A stretch of DNA of 64,000 nucleotides from Collinsella sp. (GCA_031295385.1 JAUMOL010000010.1:105831-169830); one strand, 5' to 3'; shown: positions 50,774-59,620, counted from the first letter of the stretch. Translations and numbers: made by a program. The notes: generated from the sequence alone by a model not told the origin.

Positions 50774-50784
50774 GCTAATAGGGC
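50708..50784 (-). tRNA. tRNA-Arg(CCG)
   Basis: The full cloverleaf is present with encoded CCA: acceptor GCCCTAT/ATGGGGC (one G-U), D-arm GCTCAGGGGATTAGAGC, anticodon loop CTCCGGA and T-arm GTTGGTTCGAATCCAAC. The anticodon CCG reads CGG arginine codons. It is the attB of the prophage and overlaps the integrase 3' end in antisense. Confidence 0.95.
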
Positions 50785-50795
50785 GAACGGTAGGC

Positions 50796-50825
50796 ATTAT
50801 ACCCAAGTGCGCCACGGACTCACAA
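50796..50825 (-). promoter_or_regulatory. promoter of tRNA-Arg(CCG)
   Basis: On the minus strand, TTGTGA (50820-50825) and a perfect TATAAT (50796-50801) are 18 bp apart and end 11 bp before the tRNA. Confidence 0.75.
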
Positions 50826-50930
50826 AATAATAGAAAAAGCTCTGCAATTACGTGGGAGACGCGCCGCGACGGCGCGCTTTAGACGGCACAAGCGAGTCAG
50901 ATAGTATAAACTCACATGCACCATATATAT

Positions 50931-50955
50931 ACGGCTCGCGATGCGGGCCGTTTTT
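50931..50955 (+). promoter_or_regulatory. terminator-like hairpin in the aroF leader
   Basis: A 7-bp stem (ACGGCTC/GGGCCGT) is followed by TTTTT, 34 bp before the DAHP synthase start. A 20-codon frame (50916-50978, MHHIYTARDAGRFCKGYPSR) overlaps it and has two Tyr and one Phe, so attenuation by aromatic supply is conceivable but weakly supported. Confidence 0.4.
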
Positions 50956-50988
50956 GCAAGGGCTATCCATCGAGGTGAGAGGCACACC

Positions 50989-52014
50989 ATGATTGCAATT
51001 TTAAAGCAGAGCGCCAGCGACGAGGCCGTAAGCCACATTGTCAGCTGGATCGAGAAAAAGGGACTCAAGACCGACGTCTCGCGCGGCGAGAACGAGACCA
51101 TCATCGGCCTGGTGGGCGATACGACCAAGATCGACCCGTTCCTGCTCGAGTCTATGGACGTCGTCGAGCGCGTGCAGCGCGTCTCCGAGCCGTTCAAGCG
51201 CGCCAACCGCAAGTTCCACCCCGAGGACTCCGTCATCGACTGCGGCCACGGCGTCAAGATCGGCGGCGACCAGTTCCAGGTCATCGCCGGCCCGTGCTCC
51301 GTCGAGGGCGAGAATCTCATCCGCATCGCCCGCCGCGTGAAGGCCGCCGGCGCCACGATGCTGCGCGGCGGCGCCTACAAGCCCCGCACCTCCCCGTACG
51401 CCTACCAGGGCATGGGCCCCGCCGGCCTGGACCTGCTGTGCGAGGCATCCGCCGAGCTCCACATGCCGATCGTCACCGAGATCATGGACCCGCGCGACGT
51501 GCAGGTCTTCCTCGACAAGAAGATCGACGTCATGCAGATCGGCGCCCGCAACGCCCAGAACTTCCCGCTGCTCAAGGAGGTCGGCAAGACGCAGACCCCG
51601 ATCCTGCTCAAGCGCGGCATGTCCGGCACCGTCGACGAGCTGCTTATGGCGGCCGAGTACATCATGAGCGAGGGCAACGACAACGTCATCCTGTGCGAGC
51701 GCGGCATCCGCACCTTCGATACCCGCACCCGCAACACCTTCGACCTCAACGCCGTGCCGGTGCTGCACCACCTGTCGCACCTGCCCGTCGTCGCCGACCC
51801 CAGCCACGCCACCGGTTACACGCGCTATGTTGAGCCCATGGCGCTCGCCGCGACCGCCTGCGGCGCCAACGGTCTGGAGATCGAGGTCCACGATGACCCG
51901 AGCCACGCCTGGTCCGACGGCGCCCAGGCCCTCACCCCCGACCAGTTCGACGACACCATGCGCCGCATCCGCGCCATCCGCGAGGTCGTCTGCCAAGAGA
52001 CCGTTCAGGAGTAG
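50989..52014 (+). CDS. aroF: 3-deoxy-7-phosphoheptulonate (DAHP) synthase
   Basis: 341 residues from the ATG at 50989. It condenses PEP with erythrose 4-phosphate, the first step of aromatic synthesis. The N-terminal 85 residues are a ferredoxin-like regulatory domain (MIAILKQSASDEAVSHIV), as in the type I-beta enzymes of Thermotoga. The barrel has GPCSVEG, KPRTSPYAYQGMG, VTEIMDPRDV and VADPSHATGY. First gene of the aromatic cluster. Confidence 0.93.
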   Translation: MIAILKQSASDEAVSHIVSWIEKKGLKTDVSRGENETIIGLVGDTTKIDPFLLESMDVVERVQRVSEPFKRANRKFHPEDSVIDCGHGVKIGGDQFQVIAGPCSVEGENLIRIARRVKAAGATMLRGGAYKPRTSPYAYQGMGPAGLDLLCEASAELHMPIVTEIMDPRDVQVFLDKKIDVMQIGARNAQNFPLLKEVGKTQTPILLKRGMSGTVDELLMAAEYIMSEGNDNVILCERGIRTFDTRTRNTFDLNAVPVLHHLSHLPVVADPSHATGYTRYVEPMALAATACGANGLEIEVHDDPSHAWSDGAQALTPDQFDDTMRRIRAIREVVCQETVQE

Positions 52015-52017
52015 CCC

Positions 52018-52932
52018 ATGGGTACGGTGAGAAACGCACGCGTTAACCAAGGTGGCCCCAAGTGCGCCGGCATCGTGGGCCTGGGCCTCATCGGCGGCAG
52101 CTTTGCCCGCGGCTATGCGCAGGCGGGCGTCCGCGTGCTGGCCTGGGACCCCGACGACGACGTCATGACGGCCGCCAGCATGGGCACCGTTGCCGGCGAG
52201 CTCAACGACGAGACGCTCGGCGAATGTGACATCATCGTCCTGGCATGCTATCCCGAGGCTTGCATCGATTGGCTCGAGGCGCACGCCCAGGCACTCGCCG
52301 ACGCCACCGACACCGAGGCCATCATGGGCCCCGTGGTGATCGACACCGTGGGCGTCAAGGGTATCGTGTGCGAGCGCGCCTTTGAGCTTGCCCGCGAGCA
52401 CGGTTTTTACTTTGTGGGCGCGCACCCCATGGCGGGCACGCAGTTCTCGGGCTACGCGCATTCCCGCACCGACCTGTTCCAGGGCGCACCGCTCGTGCTC
52501 GTTCCGCCCGCGGTGGACGACGCACTTAAGCTGGAGCTTTTGGGCCAGGTGCGCGAGATGGTACGTCCCTTGGGCTTTGGCAAGTTCAGCGTAACGAGCG
52601 CCGCCGAGCACGACCGCGTCATCGCCTTTACGAGCCAGCTCGCGCACGTCGTCTCCAACGCCTACGTTAAGAGCCCGACCGCACAGGTCCACCACGGCTT
52701 TTCGGCCGGCAGCTACCGCGACCTCACCCGCGTGGCGCACCTCAATCCGCAGATGTGGTCCGAGCTCATGATCGACGACGCCGATGCGCTCGCCTTCGAG
52801 ATCGACCATCTGATCGACTCGCTCGCCACCTACAGCCGCGCCCTTAAGGACCGCGACCAGCGCTATCTAGAGAATCTCCTTGCCGAGGGCGACCGCATCA
52901 AGCGCGCGCTCGACGACGAGGCCTCCCACTAG
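52018..52932 (+). CDS. tyrA: prephenate dehydrogenase
   Basis: 304 residues. Rossmann motif GIVGLGLIGGSFARG near residue 18 and the active-site stretch VGAHPMAGTQFSGYAHS identify TyrA, which makes 4-hydroxyphenylpyruvate for tyrosine. The C-terminal helical domain contains ITSQ-like FTSQLAHVVSNAY. No ACT domain is attached. Three bases after aroF. Confidence 0.9.
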   Translation: MGTVRNARVNQGGPKCAGIVGLGLIGGSFARGYAQAGVRVLAWDPDDDVMTAASMGTVAGELNDETLGECDIIVLACYPEACIDWLEAHAQALADATDTEAIMGPVVIDTVGVKGIVCERAFELAREHGFYFVGAHPMAGTQFSGYAHSRTDLFQGAPLVLVPPAVDDALKLELLGQVREMVRPLGFGKFSVTSAAEHDRVIAFTSQLAHVVSNAYVKSPTAQVHHGFSAGSYRDLTRVAHLNPQMWSELMIDDADALAFEIDHLIDSLATYSRALKDRDQRYLENLLAEGDRIKRALDDEASH

Positions 52933-52968
52933 ACCACCCATCACGCCAGGTCGAAAGGACCGAAGCTT

Positions 52969-54075
52969 ATGGCGATTACCATCGATATCGACACCGCACG
53001 CCCCTACCAGGTGCATGTGGGCACGTTTTTGCTGGAGCAGGCAGGTCCGCTCGTACGCGCCACCGCCGGCGGCTCGCGCGCCGTCATCGTGACGGACACC
53101 AACGTAGGCCCCCTCTACCAGATGCCCGTTAAGCAGAGCCTGGAGGCGTCAGGCTACGAGGTGAGCATCTGCACTTTCGAGGCGGGCGAGGCCCATAAGC
53201 GCGCCGAGACCTACGTTGCCATTTTGGAGTTTGTGGCCGAGCACGAGCTTTCGCGCTCCGACGTGATCGTGGCACTCGGCGGCGGCGTCGTGGGCGACGT
53301 GGCGGGCTTTGTGGCCGCCACCTACATGCGCGGCTGCAAGTTTGTGCAGATCCCGACGAGCCTGCTCGCCATGGTGGATTCGTCGGTGGGCGGCAAGACG
53401 GCCATCGACCTGGCTGCCGGCAAGAACCTGGCCGGCGCCTTTTGGCAGCCGAGCGTGGTCATCGCCGACGTGGGGTGCCTTGCCACCCTCACGCCCGATC
53501 AGTTCGCCGATGGCTGCGGCGAGGTCATAAAGCACGCCGTGATCGCCGACCCGGAGCTCTTCGCCGAGTTGGAGAAGACCCCGCTCACGCTTGAGCTGCT
53601 CAATCGCGACGTGGCCCGCGTGGCGCTCATCATCGCCCGCAATATCGACATCAAGCGCGCCGTGGTCGTTGCCGACGAGCGCGAAACCAATCAGCGCAAG
53701 CTCCTCAACTTTGGCCACAGCGCCGGGCACGCCGTCGAAGCCTGCGAGCACTTTGAGCTCGGACACGGCAACTGCGTGTCGATCGGCATGGGCATCATCA
53801 CGCGTGCCGCATCCCTGCATGGCATCTGCGATGCTGCACTGCCCGGTCGTATTGAGGAGCTTTGCGCCCGCCATGGCCTCAAGACCCGCTGTGACCTAGA
53901 TGCCGATGCCGTCTTTGCCGAGGCGCTCCACGACAAAAAGCGCGCAGGCGACACCATCGACCTGGTAATTCCGCACGACATTGGCCGCTGCAGCATCGAC
54001 CGCACGCCGCTTTCCACCTTCCACGAACTCATTGCCGGGGGCCTCGGTCAGAAGGGAGACGCATCCGCATGTTAG
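52969..54075 (+). CDS. aroB: 3-dehydroquinate synthase
   Basis: 368 residues. Signatures are VALGGGVVGDVAGFVAATY, DSSVGGKTAIDLAAGKN and metal ligands in NFGHSAGHAVEA and the C-terminal part. Converts DAHP to 3-dehydroquinate. It overlaps aroA by 7 bp. Confidence 0.95.
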   Translation: MAITIDIDTARPYQVHVGTFLLEQAGPLVRATAGGSRAVIVTDTNVGPLYQMPVKQSLEASGYEVSICTFEAGEAHKRAETYVAILEFVAEHELSRSDVIVALGGGVVGDVAGFVAATYMRGCKFVQIPTSLLAMVDSSVGGKTAIDLAAGKNLAGAFWQPSVVIADVGCLATLTPDQFADGCGEVIKHAVIADPELFAELEKTPLTLELLNRDVARVALIIARNIDIKRAVVVADERETNQRKLLNFGHSAGHAVEACEHFELGHGNCVSIGMGIITRAASLHGICDAALPGRIEELCARHGLKTRCDLDADAVFAEALHDKKRAGDTIDLVIPHDIGRCSIDRTPLSTFHELIAGGLGQKGDASAC

Positions 54076-55388
54076 CCCGCATCACCCCCTCCCCGCTCAA
54101 GGGCACTGTTCCCGCCATCGCGTCCAAATCGATGGCGCATCGTCTCATCATCTGCGCCGCGCTTGCCAACGGCGAGACGCACGTTACCTGCAACACCGCC
54201 TGCGCCGATATCGAGGCCACGGTGCGCTGCCTCACGGCACTCGGCGCCCGCATCGAGACCGTCGAGGACGGCTTCCAGGTCCACCCCACCATGAAGAGTG
54301 TTGAGTTTGGCCTGCTCAAGGCCCTTGCAGGCGGCACGCTCGACTGCGGTGAGAGCGGCTCCACACTACGCTTTATGCTGCCCGTCGCCTGCGCGCTGGG
54401 CGCTGAGGCCACCTTCGTGGGCCAGGGCCGCCTGGGCGCCCGCCCGCTGTCCCCGCTCTCGGACGAGATCATCGCCGCCGGTTGCGACCTGCAGGGCCTG
54501 GGCGGTTTTCCGCTCAAGACGAGCGGCCGCATGCGCCCGGGCACCTTTGTGCTTCCGGGCAACGTGAGCTCGCAGTATATCTCCGGCCTGCTGCTGGCGG
54601 CCCCGCTGCTGGCCCAGCCCTCCTGCGTGCAGGTAACCGGCCTCATCGAGAGCCGCCCCTACATCAACCTGACGATCCAGGCCATGAAGGCCTTCGGCAT
54701 CGAGGTCAATGTCGAGCGAATTCCGGCCAAGGGCGGCCAGCCCGAGGTCACGAACTTCCGCGTGAACAGCGGCTCGTACCGCACGCCCGGCAGCGTAGCC
54801 GTCGAGGGCGACTGGTCCAATGCGGCCTTTTGGCTGTGCGCCGGCGCCATCGGCACCGACCCCATCACCGTCGAGGGCGTGTCGCTGAGCTCCGCACAGG
54901 GCGACCGCAACGTGCTCGCCGCGCTTTCGCGCTTTGGCGCCCGCATCGTGCGCTCCACGAACGCCGCCACCGTCCAGTCCGACAAGCTCGCCGGCTTTGA
55001 GATGAGCGCCCACGACATTCCGGACCTGGTGCCTGTTATCTCGGCCGTGGCATCGCTGGCGCAGGGCCGCACGTTCATCCGTGACTGCGCGCGTCTACGC
55101 ATCAAGGAGTCTGACCGTCTGGTCACCACCACCCGCGAGCTCACCGCGCTGGGCGCGCAGGTGCGCATTGCCGGTGACGATCTCATCATCAAGGGCGTCG
55201 ATGCCTTTACCGGCGGCGAGGTCGATTCGCACAACGACCACCGCATCGCCATGATGGCCGCCATCGCCGCGAGTCGCGCCGCCGGCGAGGTCGTGATCCA
55301 CGGCGCCGAGGCCGTCAACAAGTCCTATCCCGATTTCTTCGACCACTACCGCCTGTTGGGCGGCAAGGTCACGCTCGAGGAGGAATAG
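54069..55388 (+). CDS. aroA: EPSP synthase (3-phosphoshikimate 1-carboxyvinyltransferase)
   Basis: 439 residues in two pseudo-symmetric domains: KSMAHRLIICAALANG, CGESGSTLRFMLP, GRLGARPLSPL, the KESDRL motif (RIKESDRLVTTT) and DHRIAMM near the end. Makes EPSP from shikimate 3-phosphate and PEP. Confidence 0.95.
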   Translation: MLARITPSPLKGTVPAIASKSMAHRLIICAALANGETHVTCNTACADIEATVRCLTALGARIETVEDGFQVHPTMKSVEFGLLKALAGGTLDCGESGSTLRFMLPVACALGAEATFVGQGRLGARPLSPLSDEIIAAGCDLQGLGGFPLKTSGRMRPGTFVLPGNVSSQYISGLLLAAPLLAQPSCVQVTGLIESRPYINLTIQAMKAFGIEVNVERIPAKGGQPEVTNFRVNSGSYRTPGSVAVEGDWSNAAFWLCAGAIGTDPITVEGVSLSSAQGDRNVLAALSRFGARIVRSTNAATVQSDKLAGFEMSAHDIPDLVPVISAVASLAQGRTFIRDCARLRIKESDRLVTTTRELTALGAQVRIAGDDLIIKGVDAFTGGEVDSHNDHRIAMMAAIAASRAAGEVVIHGAEAVNKSYPDFFDHYRLLGGKVTLEEE

Positions 55389-55389
55389 C

Positions 55390-56487
55390 ATGTCCTCGAC
55401 CTTTGGCAACGTCTTGCACGTAAGCATCTTCGGCCAGTCGCACTCCCCCGCCATCGGCTGCTCGCTCGATGGCATTCCGGCAGGTATCGCCGTTGACCTG
55501 GAGCAGCTGCAGACCTTTTTGGACCGTCGCGCCCCCGGCCGTGACGAGACCGCGACCAAGCGCCGCGAGGCCGATGCCGTCCACATTATCGCCGGCATAA
55601 TTGATGGGCACACCACGGGCGCGCCCATCGCCGCGATCATCGAGAACACTAACACGCGCTCCAGGGACTACTCCGAGCTGCGCCGCAAGCCCCGCCCGGG
55701 CCATGCGGATTTCCCGGCACGCGTGAAGTACCACAACATGCACGACGTCGCCGGCGGTGGGCACTTCTCCGGCCGCCTGACGGCCCCCTTATGCATCGCG
55801 GGCGGCATCGCGCTGCAGGCACTCGAGACCCGCGGCATTAACGTGATAGCGCACGTCGCGCAGATCGGTGGCATCTCCGACCTGCCCATGGACGACATGG
55901 TCTATCGCGAGGCCGATCGCAAGGCGATCCTAACGAACGATCTTCCTTGCATTGACGCCGCCGCAGCCGGCCGCATGCGCGAGGAGATTCTGGCCGCGCG
56001 CGACGAGCTCGACAGCATCGGCGGCATCGTGGAGTGCGGCATTTACGGACTTCCCGCGGGCATTGGCGACCCCATGTTCGACGGCATCGAGAACCGCATC
56101 GCGCAGATCGCGTTTGGCATTCCCGCCGTGAAGGGCGTGGAGTTTGGCATGGGCTTTGCCGTCGCCGCCATGCGCGGCAGCGAGAACAACGACCCGTATC
56201 GCATCGACGCCGAGACCGGCGAGATCGAGGTCGAGTCCAATAATGCCGGCGGCATCCTGGGCGGCATTTCGACCGGCGCACCCGTCATGTGGCGCATGGC
56301 CGTAAAGCCCACGCCCTCCATTGGCCGCGAGCAGCAGACGGTGGACATGGACGCTATGGAAAATGCCGAGCTCTCGGTCCACGGCCGCCACGATCCCTGC
56401 ATCGTCCCGCGCGCCGTCCCCGTAGCCGAAGCAGCCGCAGCGCTGGCCATCTGGGACGCCCTCCTAGAAGACGCTGCACAGCGTTAG
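55390..56487 (+). CDS. aroC: chorismate synthase
   Basis: 365 residues with the family signatures FGQSHSPAIGC, RRAPGRDETATKR, GGHFSGRLTAPLCIAGG and the late VMWRMAVKPTPSI. Uses reduced FMN to make chorismate from EPSP. Starts 1 bp after aroA. Confidence 0.95.
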   Translation: MSSTFGNVLHVSIFGQSHSPAIGCSLDGIPAGIAVDLEQLQTFLDRRAPGRDETATKRREADAVHIIAGIIDGHTTGAPIAAIIENTNTRSRDYSELRRKPRPGHADFPARVKYHNMHDVAGGGHFSGRLTAPLCIAGGIALQALETRGINVIAHVAQIGGISDLPMDDMVYREADRKAILTNDLPCIDAAAAGRMREEILAARDELDSIGGIVECGIYGLPAGIGDPMFDGIENRIAQIAFGIPAVKGVEFGMGFAVAAMRGSENNDPYRIDAETGEIEVESNNAGGILGGISTGAPVMWRMAVKPTPSIGREQQTVDMDAMENAELSVHGRHDPCIVPRAVPVAEAAAALAIWDALLEDAAQR

Positions 56488-56501
56488 TCCACCAACCCCA
56501 A

Positions 56502-56628
56502 GGGTAGTTAATTTGGGACGGGGCTATTTTAGCTACCCCCATATGCGAGTTGATATTTGCGCTGACACCCATCGATTCATCGACAGTCAAAGGGTAGCTA
56601 AAATAGCCCCGTCCCAAATTAACTACCC
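56502..56628. repeat. 127-bp perfect inverted-repeat element
   Basis: Two 37-bp arms (56502-56538 and 56592-56628) are exact reverse complements around a 53-bp centre. They begin and end gggtag..ctaccc and share a gggacggggc core. It lies between aroC and pheA, has no coding capacity, and looks like a small palindromic mobile element (REP/MITE type) rather than a terminator, since no T tract follows. Confidence 0.75.
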
Positions 56629-56659
56629 CCGTATAACCATTCACGAAAGGGGTGTCCCT

Positions 56660-57805
56660 ATGGACCTTGCTGACATTCGTCAGGCCATCGATGGCATCGA
56701 CACCACGCTCCTCAACAGTTTTGTCGAACGCATGGACATTGCCACCGAGGTCGCCAAATCGAAAATCCAGATAGGCAAGGCCGTCTTCGACCCCGCCCGC
56801 GAGCGCTCCAAGCTCAACGACCTTGCTAGCCGCGCTCCCGAGCGCTACGAGGCGCAGACCATCACGCTGTTCCGTCTCCTCATGAGCATGAGCAAGGCCG
56901 AGCAGCAGCGCTATATCAACGAGCTCAAGGGCATCACGGTCTCGCAAAAGGCACACGCCACGGCCGAGGCCTTCGACACGCCCTTCCCCCAGACTGCCAG
57001 CGTCGCCTGCCAGGGCGTTGAGGGCGCCTACAGCCAAATCGCCGCGTGCAAGCTCTTCGACGTGCCCGATATCGCGTTCTTCGAGACCTTCGAAGGCGTT
57101 ATGCGCGCCGTGCGCGACGGCTTCTGCGAGTTTGGCGTACTGCCCATCGAAAACTCCACCGCGGGCTCGGTCAACGCGGTCTACGACCTGCTCGCGCAGT
57201 TCGACTTCCACATCGTGCGCTCGCTGCGCCTCAAGATCGACCACAACCTGCTCGTCAAACCCGGCACCAAGCTGCAGGATGCTCGTGAGGTCTACAGCCA
57301 CGGTCAGGCCATCGCGCAATGCGCCGGCTTTATCGAGGCGCATGACCTACACGCCACCAAGTATCTCAACACGGCCATGTCGGCCGAGATGGTCGCCAAC
57401 TCCGAGCGTATCGACGTCGCCGCCATCGCCTCGCGCAGTTGCGCGGCGCTGTATGGACTAGAGGTGCTGGAGCCCAACATTCAGGACTCGGACAACAACT
57501 ACACGCGCTTTGTCGTCATCAGCCGCGAGCCGCGCGTCTACCCCGGCGCCAACCGAACCTCGCTCATGATCACCACGGCCAACGAACCGGGCGCCCTCTA
57601 TCGCGTGCTCGAGCGCTTCTATGCGCTCAACATCAACCTCATCAAGCTCGAGAGCCGCCCCATCCCCGGGCACGACTTTGAGTTTATGTTCTACTTCGAT
57701 CTGGACTGTCCCTTTGGCAGCAAGGCCCTCGACGACCTGCTCGACTCGGTTGACGACGTGTGCGAGAGCTTCACCTACTTTGGCAGCTACACGGAGGTGC
57801 TCTAG
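56660..57805 (+). CDS. pheA: bifunctional chorismate mutase / prephenate dehydratase
   Basis: 381 residues from the ATG at 56660 behind AAAGGGG; the frame is open further upstream only because it reads through the inverted repeat. Residues 1-90 are an AroQ-type chorismate mutase (IRQAIDGIDTTLLNSFVERM). Residues 110-290 are the dehydratase (CQGVEGAYSQIAA, LPIENSTAGSVN, NYTRFVVIS). The end is an ACT domain (NEPGALYRVLERFYALNINL) for phenylalanine feedback. Confidence 0.94.
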   Translation: MDLADIRQAIDGIDTTLLNSFVERMDIATEVAKSKIQIGKAVFDPARERSKLNDLASRAPERYEAQTITLFRLLMSMSKAEQQRYINELKGITVSQKAHATAEAFDTPFPQTASVACQGVEGAYSQIAACKLFDVPDIAFFETFEGVMRAVRDGFCEFGVLPIENSTAGSVNAVYDLLAQFDFHIVRSLRLKIDHNLLVKPGTKLQDAREVYSHGQAIAQCAGFIEAHDLHATKYLNTAMSAEMVANSERIDVAAIASRSCAALYGLEVLEPNIQDSDNNYTRFVVISREPRVYPGANRTSLMITTANEPGALYRVLERFYALNINLIKLESRPIPGHDFEFMFYFDLDCPFGSKALDDLLDSVDDVCESFTYFGSYTEVL

Positions 57806-59056
57806 ATGACCGATGTCGCCACAACCCGCCCCTACGGCGTGCTGGGCCGCGTGCTGGGCCACAGCTACACCCCGACCATCTACAAGGAGCTCGCGGGGCT
57901 TGAGTACGTGCGTTTTGAGCGCGAGCCCGAAGACCTCGCGGCCTTTATGACCGGCGATGAATGGGAGGGCACCAACGTGACCATTCCCTACAAGCGCGCC
58001 GTCATGGACTACCTGGACGAGCTGAGCCCGCTCGCCGAACGCATGGGCAACGTCAACACGATCACGCGACTGCCCGATGGCCGTCTGCGCGGCGACAATA
58101 CCGACTACTTCGGTTTCCAGTGCCTGGTCGAGGAGCTGGGCGTGGAGATTGCCGGCAAGAAGGTCCTCGTGCTCGGAGCCACCGGAGGCGCCGGCACCAC
58201 GGCCAGTATGGTGCTGGGCGACCTGGGCGCGATCGTGGTGCCCGTGGGACGCACAAGCGAGGTCAACTACGACAACATCGCACAGCAGTCCGACGCCGCG
58301 CTGCTCGTCAACTGCACCCCTGCCGGCATGTTCCCCCACTGCCCCGACGCGCCTTGTACGTTCGAGGGCCTCGACGCGCTCGAGGGCGTCATCGATATCG
58401 TCTACAACCCCGCCCGCACGGGGCTCATGCTCGAGGCCGAGCGTCGCGGCATCCCCTGCATCGGCGGTTTGCTCATGCTCGTAGCCCAGGCGGCGCAAGC
58501 CGTCGAGCGCTATACCGGCCAGGTCACCGGCCGCGAGTGCATCCTGGACGTGACGGAGCGCCTGTCTCACCGCGAGCAGAACATCGCGCTGATCGGCATG
58601 CCGGGCTCGGGCAAAACCCGCGTGGGTGAGCAGATTGCCCTGCGCACGGGGCGAGAGCACATCGACCTCGATCGCGCCCTCGAGGAACGCCTCGGCATGC
58701 CCTGTGCCGACTATATCGTCGAGCGCGGCGAGGCGGCCTTCCGCGAGCAGGAGACGACGGCGCTGTCCGACATCTCCAAGCGCAGCGGCCTGGTGCTCTC
58801 CACCGGCGGCGGCGTGATAACGCGCGACGAGAACTACCCGCTGCTGCACCAGAACAGCCAGATCGTGATGCTCAACCGTAAGCTCGATGAGCTCGCACAC
58901 AAGGGCCGCCCCATCACCGCCCGCGATGGCATCGACAAGCTGGCCGAGCAGCGTATGCCACGCTACCGCGCCTGGGCCGACTACATCATCGACTCACGCG
59001 ACTGCGCCGCCAACACCGCCCATGCCCTCCTCGACACCCTCCCACCCGCTCTCTAA
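57806..59056 (+). CDS. aroE-aroK: shikimate dehydrogenase fused to shikimate kinase
   Basis: 416 residues. Residues 1-255 are AroE (GHSYTPTIYKELAG, NVTIPYKR, RGDNTDYFGFQ, LGATGGAGTTASMVLG). Residues about 260-416 are AroK with P-loop IGMPGSGKTRVGEQIA, acidic IDLDRALEERLGM and STGGGVITRDE. The fusion carries out two successive steps of the pathway. Its start abuts the pheA stop. Confidence 0.93.
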   Translation: MTDVATTRPYGVLGRVLGHSYTPTIYKELAGLEYVRFEREPEDLAAFMTGDEWEGTNVTIPYKRAVMDYLDELSPLAERMGNVNTITRLPDGRLRGDNTDYFGFQCLVEELGVEIAGKKVLVLGATGGAGTTASMVLGDLGAIVVPVGRTSEVNYDNIAQQSDAALLVNCTPAGMFPHCPDAPCTFEGLDALEGVIDIVYNPARTGLMLEAERRGIPCIGGLLMLVAQAAQAVERYTGQVTGRECILDVTERLSHREQNIALIGMPGSGKTRVGEQIALRTGREHIDLDRALEERLGMPCADYIVERGEAAFREQETTALSDISKRSGLVLSTGGGVITRDENYPLLHQNSQIVMLNRKLDELAHKGRPITARDGIDKLAEQRMPRYRAWADYIIDSRDCAANTAHALLDTLPPAL

Positions 59057-59058
59057 CC

Positions 59059-59100
59059 AAAACCACCACAAAGGGGACAGACACCTTTGTGGTGGTTTTT
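59059..59100 (+). terminator. hairpin with T tract after aroE-aroK
   Basis: A perfect 16-bp stem (AAAACCACCACAAAGG and its complement) with loop ggacagaca ends in TTTTT. It lies 3 bp after the fusion gene and 21 bp before aroQ, so it may limit read-through. The gggacaga loop motif recalls dispersed repeats in this bacterial group. Confidence 0.65.
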
Positions 59101-59120
59101 CAACCGCAAAGGAAGCAACC

Positions 59121-59558
59121 ATGAAAGCACTCGTCATCAACGGCCCCAATCTAAACATGCTCGGCATTCGCGAGCCGGGCATCTACGGCAGCGACAACTA
59201 CGACCGCCTGGTCCAGATTTGCCAGGAAGCGGGCGCCGCACAGGGCTTCGACGAGGTCGAGGTCTTCCAGTCTAACCACGAGGGCAGCATCGTCGACAAG
59301 ATCCAGGAGGCCTACGGCAAGGTCGACGGCATCGTCATAAACCCGGCCGCCTATACGCATACGAGCGTCGCGATCCTCGACGCCCTCAAGGCCGTCGCCA
59401 TCCCTGCCGTCGAGGTCCACATCAGCGCCGTCGAGACCCGCGAGGACTTCCGCCAGGTGAGCTATGCACGCCTAGCCTGCTTCGCCACCATCACTGGCGA
59501 GGGCCTGCAGGGCTACGCCCACGCGCTGGAGCTGCTGAAAGAGCATCTGGAAAAGTAA
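59121..59558 (+). CDS. aroQ: 3-dehydroquinate dehydratase, type II
   Basis: 145 residues. INGPNLNMLGIREPGIYG at the N-terminus holds the lid and catalytic Tyr, then FQSNHEGSIVDKIQ, INPAAYTHTSVAILDAL and VEVHISAVETREDFR. Dehydrates 3-dehydroquinate to 3-dehydroshikimate. Last gene of the aromatic cluster. Confidence 0.95.
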   Translation: MKALVINGPNLNMLGIREPGIYGSDNYDRLVQICQEAGAAQGFDEVEVFQSNHEGSIVDKIQEAYGKVDGIVINPAAYTHTSVAILDALKAVAIPAVEVHISAVETREDFRQVSYARLACFATITGEGLQGYAHALELLKEHLEK

Positions 59559-59620
59559 AATGCCAACCCCAACAAACAGCAGCGGCTTGCTCGCGCTCGG
59601 CTTCAGCAGCATACAAGATG

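Noticed and set aside
50863..50882. Hairpin CGCGCCG-CGA-CGGCGCG as terminator after the integrase
   Set aside because: Only CTTTAG follows and the integrase stop is about 90 bp upstream across the tRNA; the evidence is too weak.
51001..52809. A 602-codon minus-strand frame across aroF and tyrA
   Set aside because: Antisense shadow of two clear enzymes, low-complexity Val/Ala/Gly composition, no start signal.
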